Assembly (NCBI GenBank): GCA_964443225.1
Contig: CAYUCC010000110.1
Coordinates: 1 to 13,660, forward strand
Reading direction: 5' to 3'
Origin: SSC4 sp964443225
GTDB lineage: Bacteria > Chloroflexota > Anaerolineae > SSC4 > Amarolineaceae
DNA length: 13,660 nt
Shown here: in pieces, positions 7,537 to 13,660 of the stretch
Layout: every line of letters begins with the position of its first letter
Position numbering within the stretch: position 1 is the first letter of the stretch
The notes under the pieces: generated by a model
Told to the model about the DNA's origin: nothing
The model's database searches: none
Seen by the model: only the letters and a program-made list of their open reading frames with translations
Translations under genes and position numbers: made by a program

Positions 7537-8994
7537 ATGCGCCTGACCCGGCCCGATTCGCTGCGACCGCCAATCGGTTGGCCTGCCTGGCACCGGCACA
7601 TACCTCGCCTGGGTGTGCCATCACTCTGGGCCTGGGGCCTGGCTGCGTTCAGTGTGCCGGTGGGTTTCGCCATTCTGCGGATCGGCCCGCGCCCGGTGCT
7701 GGCGGGCGCCGCCGCGCTGCTGTTCCTGGCGGCGACGATCGTCACCTGGCCGCTGTCGGGCCTGGTGCTGCTGATTGGCGCGGCGGGCATCAACCGCTTC
7801 GAGGTCAGCGTGGGCGGCCTGAGTGTCTACCCCGAGTACGTTGCCCTCGGCCTGGTGAGCATCCTGCTGATTTTCGACGTGCTGCGTGGGCGCAGCGTCT
7901 GGCGCTGGCCGCCGGCGACGTGGCCATTTGCGGCCTGGCTGGTGATTGGCCTGGCGGCGTCTCTGCTGCACGCCCCCAACACGGGCAACAGCCTGGTGCT
8001 GTGGTTCAAGCTGGTGCTGATGCTGGCCACCTACGTCGTGACCGTCAACCTGGTGCGGGGACGGGGTCAGACGGCGGTGAGTGTCCAGCTTCTCGTCGGT
8101 GGCGCGGTGGCCGCCTTTGGGCTGCTGGCCCTGGCCCTCTGGACCGTGAGCCACGTCAACCTGGGGGTGCACCTCAAACCCGAAGGCACGATCGCCGCCA
8201 TGGGCACCCAATGGGAATCCAACGTATTCGGGTCGTACATGGCAGCGTTGGTGGTTCTGGCGGGTGTCATCGTCGTCGCCCCGCTGGCACGGCGTCTGCG
8301 TCTGAGTGCAGGTCTGGCGCTGCTGGTGGGGATCCCGGCGCTGGCCGCCAGCTTGACGCGTGCCGCCTGGCTGGGTGCTGTGGTCGCGCTGGGGATGGGA
8401 ATCGCGGTGTGGGCTGTACGCCGGCCGCGGCTGGCGCTGCGGGTCGTGGCCGGACTGCTTCTGGTGGTCCTGCCGTTGGCGGCGGTGGTGTTTTTATCCG
8501 ATGTACGCACGACGCTGCCAACCGTGGCAGTGGTCGATGGGTCGACGCTGTTCGACCGGCTGCTTTCCCTGGCGTCGCTGGAGCAGGACGGCAACGTTTG
8601 GGTACGTCTGCAGATCTACCGGCACGTGCTGCAGGTCTGGCAGGAACACCCCTGGATCGGTTGGGGTATCGGTGCCTACGGCCAGGCGTATCTCTACCCG
8701 AATCAGAACCTGAGCGCCTGGATCCCCAACCTGTTTTTGCACGTGCTCTACGACAGCGGGCTGTTTGGCTTGGTTTTCCTGATCGCCGGGCTGGGTGTTG
8801 CCCTGTGGCGCGGGTTCCGGGCCTGGCTGCATCGTGCCGGTGCCGGCCGTTTCCTGGCGGGGGGTCTGCTGCTGGCCGTCATCGCCCTGCTGGTGGCATT
8901 CCAGGCCACCGAAGCCAGCTGGCTGGCCTACTTCTGGGTCTTTTTGGGGCTGCTCGAAGGGGTGGCGGGTGACACGCCGCATCCTCTTCGTTAG
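7537..8994 (+). CDS. O-antigen ligase / Wzy-type polymerase family membrane protein (PF04932)
   Basis: A 485-residue polytopic membrane protein with about 10-12 hydrophobic helices. The large extracytoplasmic region lies between SDVRTTLP (321-328) and the late helices. Family marks are SLTRAAWLGAVVALG (272-286) and the loop motif WQEHPWIGWGIGAYG (368-382), followed by NLFLHVLYDSGLFGLVF (398-414), whose His402 is placed where the family has a conserved His. The PF04932 family holds both WaaL ligases and Wzy polymerases. Beside a Wzz-kinase and a flippase in what looks like a monoderm, polymerase is the more likely job. The start is the ATG at 7537, four bases after the kinase stop, with AGGGTG (7526-7531) as ribosome-binding site. 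The frame is open upstream to 7453 only within the kinase gene. Its 3' end overlaps the next gene by 26 bases. Confidence 0.88.
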   Translation: MRLTRPDSLRPPIGWPAWHRHIPRLGVPSLWAWGLAAFSVPVGFAILRIGPRPVLAGAAALLFLAATIVTWPLSGLVLLIGAAGINRFEVSVGGLSVYPEYVALGLVSILLIFDVLRGRSVWRWPPATWPFAAWLVIGLAASLLHAPNTGNSLVLWFKLVLMLATYVVTVNLVRGRGQTAVSVQLLVGGAVAAFGLLALALWTVSHVNLGVHLKPEGTIAAMGTQWESNVFGSYMAALVVLAGVIVVAPLARRLRLSAGLALLVGIPALAASLTRAAWLGAVVALGMGIAVWAVRRPRLALRVVAGLLLVVLPLAAVVFLSDVRTTLPTVAVVDGSTLFDRLLSLASLEQDGNVWVRLQIYRHVLQVWQEHPWIGWGIGAYGQAYLYPNQNLSAWIPNLFLHVLYDSGLFGLVFLIAGLGVALWRGFRAWLHRAGAGRFLAGGLLLAVIALLVAFQATEASWLAYFWVFLGLLEGVAGDTPHPLR

Positions 8995-10129
8995 CGCTAC
9001 CGGCTATCATGCCGGCGCCGAGGTGATGCTGCTCGAGCTGGTGACGCACCTGGATCAGCGCCGCTGGCAGCCGCGGGTGGTGCTGCCCTTCGAGGGGCCG
9101 CTCAGTGCGACCCTGGATCAGGCCGGCGTTTCCTGGCGCGTTTGGCCGCTGGCGGCACCACGCACGCGGCAGTCACTGACCTCGCCGGTGGCCCTGGCTG
9201 GCCTGGTGGGCCGGCTGCCAGGTTCGGTGGTGGCGTTGGCGCGCTGGCTGCGGGCCGAAAACATCGCCCTGGTGCACACCAACAGCAGCGCCGTGGCCGA
9301 CGGTGCGCTGGCGGCGCGGCTGGCGGGCGTGCCGCACGTCTGGCACGTGCGCGAGCGGCTTCCGTTGGGTGGCCGGGCCCGTTCGGCCTGGGGGCGCCTG
9401 ATGGTCGGCCTGTCCGATCGTGTGATTTGTATCAGCCGTGCGGTGCAGGCGCAGGTTCGGCGCTGGCAGAATCACCCGCGGGTGGTGGTGGTTCCAGACG
9501 GTGTCGACGTGAAGACGCTGGTGCCGCAGCGCCCGGCGGCGGCCGTCCGTACGGCCTTGGGTGTGGGCGAGGCACCGCTGATCGGCATGGTGGGACGCAT
9601 CAGCCCGATCAAGGGGCACCAGGTCTTCCTGGACGCGGCGGCGCGGCTGGCCCCGGTGTGGCCGCAGGCGCGTTTCGTGATCGTGGGCGGTGCCCTGCCG
9701 GCGTACGCGCCGCTGCACGCAGCGCTGCAAGCCCAGGCCGCGGCGGAACCGCTGGCCGGCCGTGTGATCTTCACCGGCGAACTGGCGCGCAGCGGGGTGA
9801 TCGACACCGTGCAGGCGCTCGACGTCCTGGTCATGCCGACGGTGACGATGGAGGGGTTCGGCCTGGTCGCCCTGGAGGCGATGGCGCTGGGCGTGCCCGT
9901 CGTAGCCACCCACGGTGGACCGGACGACTTTATTACCGACGGGGAGACGGGCCACCTGATCGCGGCCGGGCGGGTCGACGCGTTGACAGTGGCTGTGACT
10001 GACTTACTGGCCGATCCGGTTGCGGCACACCGGCTGGGCCGCGCCGGGCAGGCGCGCGTGCAGCGGGAATTCAGCCTGGACGCCCACGTTGCACGCATCG
10101 TTTCTGTCTACGACACGGTGCTGGACTGA
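8969..10129 (+). CDS. Glycosyltransferase family 4 (GT-B), second of three
   Basis: A 386-residue GT-B glycosyltransferase. The N-terminal domain opens with RRILFVSATGYHAGAEVMLL (3-22), a form of the glycine-containing acceptor loop in which Ala-Glu follows the Gly, seen in many capsule glycosyltransferases. LVHTNSSAVADGALAARLAG (101-120) and HVWHVRERLP (123-132) follow. The donor domain has GMVGRISPIKGH (206-217), with the Arg and Lys that contact donor phosphate, VIFTGEL (266-272), and E-x7-E as EGFGLVALEAM (Glu295, Glu303), then GVPVVATHGGPDDFITDGETG. Sugar specificity is not deducible. The start is GTG 8969: the preceding GAAGGGG (8956-8962) is well placed, and the family N-terminus begins there. 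The overlap with the polymerase gene is therefore 26 bases, the longest in this operon. Confidence 0.9.
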   Translation: MTRRILFVSATGYHAGAEVMLLELVTHLDQRRWQPRVVLPFEGPLSATLDQAGVSWRVWPLAAPRTRQSLTSPVALAGLVGRLPGSVVALARWLRAENIALVHTNSSAVADGALAARLAGVPHVWHVRERLPLGGRARSAWGRLMVGLSDRVICISRAVQAQVRRWQNHPRVVVVPDGVDVKTLVPQRPAAAVRTALGVGEAPLIGMVGRISPIKGHQVFLDAAARLAPVWPQARFVIVGGALPAYAPLHAALQAQAAAEPLAGRVIFTGELARSGVIDTVQALDVLVMPTVTMEGFGLVALEAMALGVPVVATHGGPDDFITDGETGHLIAAGRVDALTVAVTDLLADPVAAHRLGRAGQARVQREFSLDAHVARIVSVYDTVLD

Positions 10130-10140
10130 TGACCGGGCGG

Positions 10141-10147
10141 TTAGAAT
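10141..10147 (+). promoter_or_regulatory. Weak possible internal -10 element
   Basis: TTAGAAT in the 41-base gap between the second and third glycosyltransferase genes contains TAGAAT, five of six bases of the -10 consensus. There is no TG extension and no recognisable -35 about 17 bases upstream. It is reported because this is the longest gap in the operon and the following gene has the strongest ribosome-binding site. Confidence 0.18.
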
Positions 10148-10170
10148 CGTTTGAAGGGAGGGAGTCGCCC

Positions 10171-11328
10171 ATGCGTATTGCGATAATGGGTGGCCGTGGC
10201 ATACCGGCCAATTACGGTGGGTTCGAGACGCTCATGGAGGAGCTGAGCGCCAACCTGGTTGCGCGCGGCCACGAGGTTTCGGTCTACTGTCGCGTGCCCC
10301 ACATCGGTTATGCCGGGACGCAGTACCGCGGCGTTCGCCTGGTGAAGCTGCCAACGATCCGCCACAAGCACCTCGACACCCTGGTCCATACGACGCTCAG
10401 TGCGGTCCATGCGCTGGGGCAGAATTACGACCTGGTGCTCATGGTGATTGCGGGCAACAGCCTGGTCAGCTGGATTCCGCGCCTGGCCGGCCAGAAGGTG
10501 GTCCTGCACGTCGACGGGATGGATTGGAAGCGGGCCAAGTGGGGTCGTTGGGCCAAACGGTACATCCAGGCCTGCGAACGCCTGGCGTTGACGCTGCCCA
10601 CGCACTTCATCACCGATTCGACGGTGGTGTCGGCCTATTACCAAAACCGTTTTCACCGTACGCCCGATGCCGTGATTGCGTATGGGGCCGACATTGGACC
10701 GCTGCCCGCCGGTGAGACCCTGGCCCAATTCGGTCTCGCGCCGCGCCGCTACATCCTGTTCGTGGGCCGGCTGGTGCCCGAAAACTGCGTGCACCACCTG
10801 GTCGAGGCGTGCCGGTCGCTCGACAGTGGTTTTCGCTGCGTGGTGGTGGGTGACGCACCGTATGAGCAGGCGTACATCGAGCATCTCCACCGCCTGGCGG
10901 GCCCGGCGACGGTGTTTACTGGGTACGTCTTTGGCAAAGGTTACCGTGAGCTGTGCAGCAATGCCTACGCCTTCGTCGAGCCGTCGGAGGTCGGCGGTAC
11001 ACACCCCGCCCTGCTCGAGGCGATGGCGCTGGGCAACTGCGTGGTGGCCAATGGTATTCCCGAAAACCGTGAAGCCATGGGCGATGCCGGCCTCGTGTAC
11101 GACGGCAGTCAAGGGGCCGAATCGCTGAAACAGGTGCTCGATCAGCTGCTGGCCTCGCCGGCAACCGTTGAAAAATACCGCCTGCGGGCGCAGCAGCATG
11201 CGCACCAGCACTACCGGTGGGAACACATCACCGACGAGTACGAAGCCCTGTTTGCGCGCGTGCTGGGCGGAACCCTGGCCCCGGCGACTCCTGACTCGCC
11301 GGCGCGCTACCACGTGGGCTCGCGATGA
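10171..11328 (+). CDS. DUF1972-type glycosyltransferase (rhamnosyltransferase-like), third of three
   Basis: A 385-residue GT-B glycosyltransferase whose N-terminus, IMGGRGIPANYGGFETLMEE (5-24), is the hallmark of the DUF1972 (PF09314) group. This group includes rhamnosyltransferases acting early in streptococcal and lactococcal polysaccharide synthesis. LHVDGMDWKRAKWGRWAK (112-129) and FITDSTVVSAYY (146-157) also fit. In the donor domain YILFVGRLVPEN (194-205) and GYVFGKGYRELC (251-262) precede PSEVGGTHPALLEAMALG (271-288). Here the two glutamates (273 and 283) are nine residues apart rather than seven, as is usual for this subgroup. Rhamnosyl transfer is a plausible guess, not shown. The ATG at 10171 is chosen because AAGGGAGGGAG (10154-10164) gives a very strong ribosome-binding site. 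An in-frame ATG at 10129 would add 14 residues without family similarity. The stop overlaps the next start by 4 bases. Confidence 0.9.
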   Translation: MRIAIMGGRGIPANYGGFETLMEELSANLVARGHEVSVYCRVPHIGYAGTQYRGVRLVKLPTIRHKHLDTLVHTTLSAVHALGQNYDLVLMVIAGNSLVSWIPRLAGQKVVLHVDGMDWKRAKWGRWAKRYIQACERLALTLPTHFITDSTVVSAYYQNRFHRTPDAVIAYGADIGPLPAGETLAQFGLAPRRYILFVGRLVPENCVHHLVEACRSLDSGFRCVVVGDAPYEQAYIEHLHRLAGPATVFTGYVFGKGYRELCSNAYAFVEPSEVGGTHPALLEAMALGNCVVANGIPENREAMGDAGLVYDGSQGAESLKQVLDQLLASPATVEKYRLRAQQHAHQHYRWEHITDEYEALFARVLGGTLAPATPDSPARYHVGSR

Positions 11329-12218
11329 GGGCGCCCATGCCGTGGGGTCCCAGGTTCCGCACGTGGCGCACCACGTTGTCGTGGATCACCTGTGGGCTGC
11401 TGGTGATCGTCAATGTGGCAGCCTGCAGTGAGGTAACACGGTCCGAGGATGGCCGTGCCCCTGTGATCCCGGCCGTCGAGATGCCGGCAACCGTGATGCC
11501 GGCCAACCCGGCTGTGCCACCTACCATCAGCCCGGGGCCCGTGCGCGACAGCGGCTGGCAGCCGCTGTTCCCCGGCGCCGAGGTGCGCACCTACGTTGCT
11601 GAGCGCGCTATGACGGCGCTGCGTGTGGTGCCGACAGCGATCCATTTCGATGTCGCCTACACCACGCGCCCCGAGGAAGTGCGCACCGTCGATAGTTGGT
11701 TGGAAGGCAGTACGGCGCTGGCGGCGGTCAACTGCGGGTTCTATTTCACCGATGAACAACAGCAGAACCACGCGATCGGTCTGCTGGCCGGGCCGCAGGG
11801 CACGCTGTCACCGCTGCGGTCGCAGTGGGGGGGCGTGTTGTTCGTCAACGAAGAAAAAGGCTGGGTACAGACCGCGCCGCCCGCCTTGAAGGGCCCGGTG
11901 CGCCTGGGTGTGCAGGGCTGGCCGATGCTGGTGCGCAACGGTGCCGTCGTGCCGCGCCTGGATGCCGACAACCCCGACGCGCGCACCGTTGTGGCACAGG
12001 ACGACCAGGGGCGGATCATTTTTCTGGTGGATACCGGCGGTGCCAGCCTGGCCAGCCTGGCGCAGTTCCTGGTCGGATCAGACCTGGGGATTGTACAGGC
12101 AGTCAACCTGGACGGCGGCTCATCCACGGGTCTGCGCTACCGGCCAGAACCGGGTTCCGATGCGTCTGGTTACGACAGTTTCTGGTTACCGTGCGCCTTG
12201 TTGATGAGTCCTCGTTAA
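11325..12218 (+). CDS. Lipoprotein with phosphodiester glycosidase domain (NAGPA, PF09992; EpsL-like)
   Basis: A 297-residue exported lipoprotein. A basic start and the hydrophobic stretch LSWITCGLLVIVN (18-30) lead to the lipobox VAAC, with lipidated Cys34. A Pro-rich linker follows (about 45-75). The catalytic domain is of the N-acetylglucosamine-1-phosphodiester alpha-N-acetylglucosaminidase family: ALAAVNCGFYF (131-141), LGVQGWPMLVRNG (194-206), Asp-Ala-Arg-Thr (218-221), IIFLVDTGG (231-239) and VNLDGGSSTGL (260-270). Bacterial members are often called exopolysaccharide biosynthesis proteins (COG4632). The protein would sit on the outer face of the membrane and could trim sugar-phosphodiester bonds in the glycan made by this operon, which is inferred from place and family. 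The start is ATG 11325 in an ATGA overlap; ATG 11337 with GAGG six bases upstream is a close alternative. It is the last gene before the terminator. Confidence 0.87.
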   Translation: MRAPMPWGPRFRTWRTTLSWITCGLLVIVNVAACSEVTRSEDGRAPVIPAVEMPATVMPANPAVPPTISPGPVRDSGWQPLFPGAEVRTYVAERAMTALRVVPTAIHFDVAYTTRPEEVRTVDSWLEGSTALAAVNCGFYFTDEQQQNHAIGLLAGPQGTLSPLRSQWGGVLFVNEEKGWVQTAPPALKGPVRLGVQGWPMLVRNGAVVPRLDADNPDARTVVAQDDQGRIIFLVDTGGASLASLAQFLVGSDLGIVQAVNLDGGSSTGLRYRPEPGSDASGYDSFWLPCALLMSPR

Positions 12219-12223
12219 CGTCG

Positions 12224-12259
12224 CAGGGTCACAGCGTGGGCTGTGACCCTGTTTGTTGT
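12224..12259 (+). terminator. Rho-independent terminator of the polysaccharide operon
   Basis: A perfect 11-base-pair stem (12224-12234 with 12241-12251, CAGGGTCACAG / CTGTGACCCTG) closes a 6-base loop CGTGGG. It begins 5 bases after the lipoprotein stop codon and is followed by TTTGTTGTG. On the opposite strand there is no T run, so it should act mainly on the + strand operon and not on the convergent gene ending at 12294. Confidence 0.85.
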
Positions 12260-12293
12260 GCTGAACACGAGGGGCGCTGCACGCCACCGATCG

Positions 12294-12635
12294 TTATCGT
12301 ACCGTCCCCGGCAGCAGCAGGATGATAATGATAGCGATGATGACCAGGAGAACGATGCGCACCAGGCCCTGAGGTTCTGGGCCAGCCGTGGCCCTGGTTT
12401 CGATCAGACCCAGGTTGCGAGCACCGGCAAGCGCCAGGTCCATCCGGCCCGCTGAATAGTCCTGCAGAAGCCTGGCCGTGGCGTCCGGTCTATCGCGCAC
12501 GGCGGTGGTCAAGCTGTTCCACGAGGGCATGGCATTACGGATGGCTGTGGCGGTGAGCAGTTCGTCGGGAATGTCCATGGTATTGGTGTCCGACACGCCG
12601 CTTGATTCGAAGCTGATGGTCAACGTTGCGCTCAT
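12294..12635 (-). CDS. Small hypothetical protein with C-terminal membrane anchor
   Basis: This 113-residue protein is not recognised. Residues 1-90 are soluble-looking, with an acidic, Ser/Thr-rich beginning (MSATLTISFESSGVSDTNTM) and then an Ala/Leu/Asp-rich helical part (about 24-80). Residues 91-109 (LVRIVLLVIIAIIIILLLP) form one strongly hydrophobic helix close to the C-terminus, followed by GTVR. There is no signal peptide, so a tail-anchored inner-membrane topology with the N-terminus in the cytoplasm is likely. It is supported as a gene by a good ribosome-binding site (GAGGAG, read on the - strand at about 12645-12650) 9 bases before the ATG. It also ends close to the operon terminator in a convergent arrangement, and its composition does not look like a frame shadow. 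No function is suggested by the sequence. Confidence 0.7.
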   Translation of the reverse strand: MSATLTISFESSGVSDTNTMDIPDELLTATAIRNAMPSWNSLTTAVRDRPDATARLLQDYSAGRMDLALAGARNLGLIETRATAGPEPQGLVRIVLLVIIAIIIILLLPGTVR

Positions 12636-12660
12636 GGTAGTATCTCCTCTGTGTGGATAG

Positions 12661-12687
12661 TGGATGCGTCATTCGCATCTGATCCAA
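12661..12687. promoter_or_regulatory. Interrupted palindrome upstream of the small membrane protein gene
   Basis: GATGCG (12663-12668) and CGCATC (12674-12679) form a perfect inverted repeat around TCATT. The symmetry continues as TGGAT (12661-12665) against ATCCA (12682-12686) if a two-base bulge is allowed. It lies 26-52 bases upstream of the ATG at 12635 on the - strand, where a promoter or operator is expected. No T run follows on either strand, so it is not a good terminator. It could be a repressor site; the evidence is symmetry and position only. Confidence 0.35.
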
Positions 12688-12759
12688 CTGTACCACCAGG
12701 CGGTGTTCGCTCACCAGCCCATTTCCTGCTCATTCCGGATTCGATCGTTAGTCAGTTGA

Positions 12760-13359
12760 TCATCCCAAACGCAGTCCGAGAACCTGGCTTTCTTCGTCGG
12801 TGCGCAGTACGTGCAGACCCATCCACGCGTAGAATCCAACGGCGCGCGGGTTGGCCGTCGCCACGCCGAGGTGCACGCCGGGTACACCCATCAGGCGCAG
12901 CCGCGCAAAAAAGGTGTCCATCAGCACGCGCCCCCACCCCTGTCCCTGTGCGGCGGGCAGCAGGTCGATGTGCAGATGCGCCGGGTAATCGGCCCAGACC
13001 GGATCAGGTACCGCGGCCTGGTAGAACAGGCGGACCAACGCCGCATCGGGCGACTGGTCATCCGCAGCCGGCATGGGATAACGCGCCCGCAGCTGGGGAA
13101 ACCACTCCTGGGCACAGCGGCCGGCAAATGCCGCCGAATCGCGCGTGCCCAGGATGTACCCGATCACTTCATCTCGCTGTACCAACACAAAACACAAATC
13201 GGGCTCGAACATGACGTAAGGCGCCACGTAGAAATGCCCGAGCAGCGCCGGGTCACGGTAAAGCGCCGTGGCATCGGCCCCGTTGTCACCGGTCTGCAGG
13301 CAGATGCGATATAGCTCGCGAAGGTCGTCGGGTTGGTAATCCCGGATGATCCCAGGCAT
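12760..13359 (-). CDS. GNAT family acetyltransferase, like the C-terminal domain of O-GlcNAcase
   Basis: A 199-residue stand-alone GNAT-fold protein. Its N-terminus IIRDYQPDDLRELYRICLQT (4-23) followed by GDNGADATALYRDPALLGHF (24-43) and EPDLCFVLV...VIGYILGTRD (52-74) matches the bacterial relatives of the acetyltransferase-like domain of eukaryotic OGA (MGEA5). The conserved late block is YPAHLHIDLLPAAQGQGWGR (125-144), then GVPGVHLGVATANPRAVGFY (158-177). QGQGWG (138-143) is the motif-A loop expected to bind the acetyl-CoA pyrophosphate, and it looks intact, so real acetyl transfer is plausible. The substrate is unknown. GAGGAA just upstream of the ATG at 13359 is the ribosome-binding site. 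Its start lies 7 bases after the stop of the DUF5655-type gene, so the two are probably one transcript. It is not obviously linked to the polysaccharide operon. Confidence 0.9.
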   Translation of the reverse strand: MPGIIRDYQPDDLRELYRICLQTGDNGADATALYRDPALLGHFYVAPYVMFEPDLCFVLVQRDEVIGYILGTRDSAAFAGRCAQEWFPQLRARYPMPAADDQSPDAALVRLFYQAAVPDPVWADYPAHLHIDLLPAAQGQGWGRVLMDTFFARLRLMGVPGVHLGVATANPRAVGFYAWMGLHVLRTDEESQVLGLRLG

Positions 13360-13366
13360 ACTTTCC

Positions 13367-13660
13367 TCAGCCGGCGCTGTCGTACGCCTGCCTGAGCCAC
13401 GCCACTAACTCCGCGTCGACCTCCTGCCCATCGGTGACGCGCACCGTGTAGTTGCACATGCTGCCGGCGGGCATGACCAGCAGCCGGTCGGCCGGCGCGA
13501 GGCCTTTCGCGTTGATACCCACATCGACGCGTGTTTTGGTACCCGGACCGATCATCGCAAACTGCTTCTTGCGCCGCAGGCTGACATAGCCCTTTTTCGG
13601 CACGATCTCGAACGGGCCAAAGGGGGTGAGCTCGGCCATCAGCCGGTCATGGATCGGGCG
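13367..13660 (-). CDS. DUF5655-type protein, 5' part outside the window
   Basis: The visible 97 codons encode the C-terminal part of a protein of the DUF5655 (often DUF4287-DUF5655) type. Features are FGPFEIVPKKGYVSLRRKKQ, FAMIGPGTKTRVDVGINAKG and the ending VDAELVAWLRQAYDSAG. The frame stays open to the window edge (upstream residues RPIHDRL), and relatives have such a segment before this block. The ATG at 13639 is therefore probably internal and the true start lies beyond 13660. Relatives are small soluble proteins of unknown function, often also carrying an N-terminal DUF4287 domain. Seven bases separate its stop from the acetyltransferase start. Confidence 0.78.
   Translation of the reverse strand, partial: RPIHDRLMAELTPFGPFEIVPKKGYVSLRRKKQFAMIGPGTKTRVDVGINAKGLAPADRLLVMPAGSMCNYTVRVTDGQEVDAELVAWLRQAYDSAG

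Noticed and set aside
7578..8972. A 464-codon + strand frame inside the polymerase gene
   Set aside because: Its translation is Gly/Ala/Arg-rich and low in complexity, while the overlapping frame encodes a convincing multi-helix membrane protein.
10135..10170. GGGCG / CGCCC inverted repeat in the gap before the DUF1972 glycosyltransferase as a terminator
   Set aside because: It has only a five-base stem with a 26-base loop and no following T run, and it would be expected by chance in DNA of this composition.
10141..11313. A 390-codon open frame on the - strand opposite the DUF1972 glycosyltransferase
   Set aside because: The + strand protein has clear family motifs across the same span. The antisense frame gives a Gln/His/Arg-rich sequence with no domain and no ribosome-binding site, as expected in GC-rich DNA.
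12651..13314. Two + strand open frames (187 and 167 codons) opposite the acetyltransferase
   Set aside because: Both are shadows of the clearly conserved - strand acetyltransferase gene. Neither has a recognisable domain.

Overview
The window is GC-rich, has tightly packed genes, and reads as chromosomal DNA from a bacterium. The best guess is a Chloroflexota lineage (Anaerolineae or Caldilineae type). This rests on the overall look of the proteins, an extended -10 promoter of the form TGnTACAAT, a monoderm-style polysaccharide cluster with no outer-membrane exporter, and a heptamer repeat at the left edge. It is an inference from family resemblance; no rRNA or other phylogenetic marker is present. 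The first 66 bases are an assembly edge: a 54-base G run followed by ten Ns.

Left edge (67-260): three near-identical blocks of the heptamer AATCCAA separated by C-rich linkers, then a short promoter region.

Main block (261-12218): ten genes on the + strand in one continuous chain. Gene ends overlap (by 4, 1, 11, 4, 26 and 4 bases) or are separated by at most 41 bases. A single good promoter lies in front (216-224) and a strong intrinsic terminator lies behind (12224-12259). In order: an aldo/keto reductase, a cytosolic BtuF/FepB-like cobalamin-binding protein, a PF14907 nucleotidyltransferase-family protein, a MurJ/MviN-type flippase, a GT4 glycosyltransferase, a fused Wzz/BY-kinase chain-length regulator, an O-antigen ligase/Wzy-type polymerase, a second GT4, a DUF1972-type glycosyltransferase, and a lipoprotein of the NAGPA phosphodiester-glycosidase family (the COG4632, EpsL-like group). 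From the third gene on, this is best read as a Wzx/Wzy-type exopolysaccharide or cell-surface glycan operon: cytoplasmic glycosyltransferases build a lipid-linked repeat, the MurJ-like protein flips it, the Wzy-like protein polymerises it, the Wzz-kinase sets chain length, and the lipoprotein acts on the glycan outside. No initiating phosphoglycosyltransferase, sugar-nucleotide pathway or Wza-type exporter is present in this window.

Right block (12294-13660): three - strand genes converge on the operon: a small protein with a C-terminal membrane anchor, a GNAT acetyltransferase closely resembling the acetyltransferase-like C-terminal domain of eukaryotic O-GlcNAcase, and the 3' part of a DUF5655-type gene that runs off the window. 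The last two are 7 bases apart and probably co-transcribed.

No mobile element, CRISPR array, tRNA or rRNA was seen. The most unusual points are the MurJ paralogue with altered key arginines inside a polysaccharide operon, the coupling of a redox enzyme and a cobalamin-binding protein to that operon, and the OGA-like acetyltransferase. None of these amounts to a clearly new system on sequence alone.
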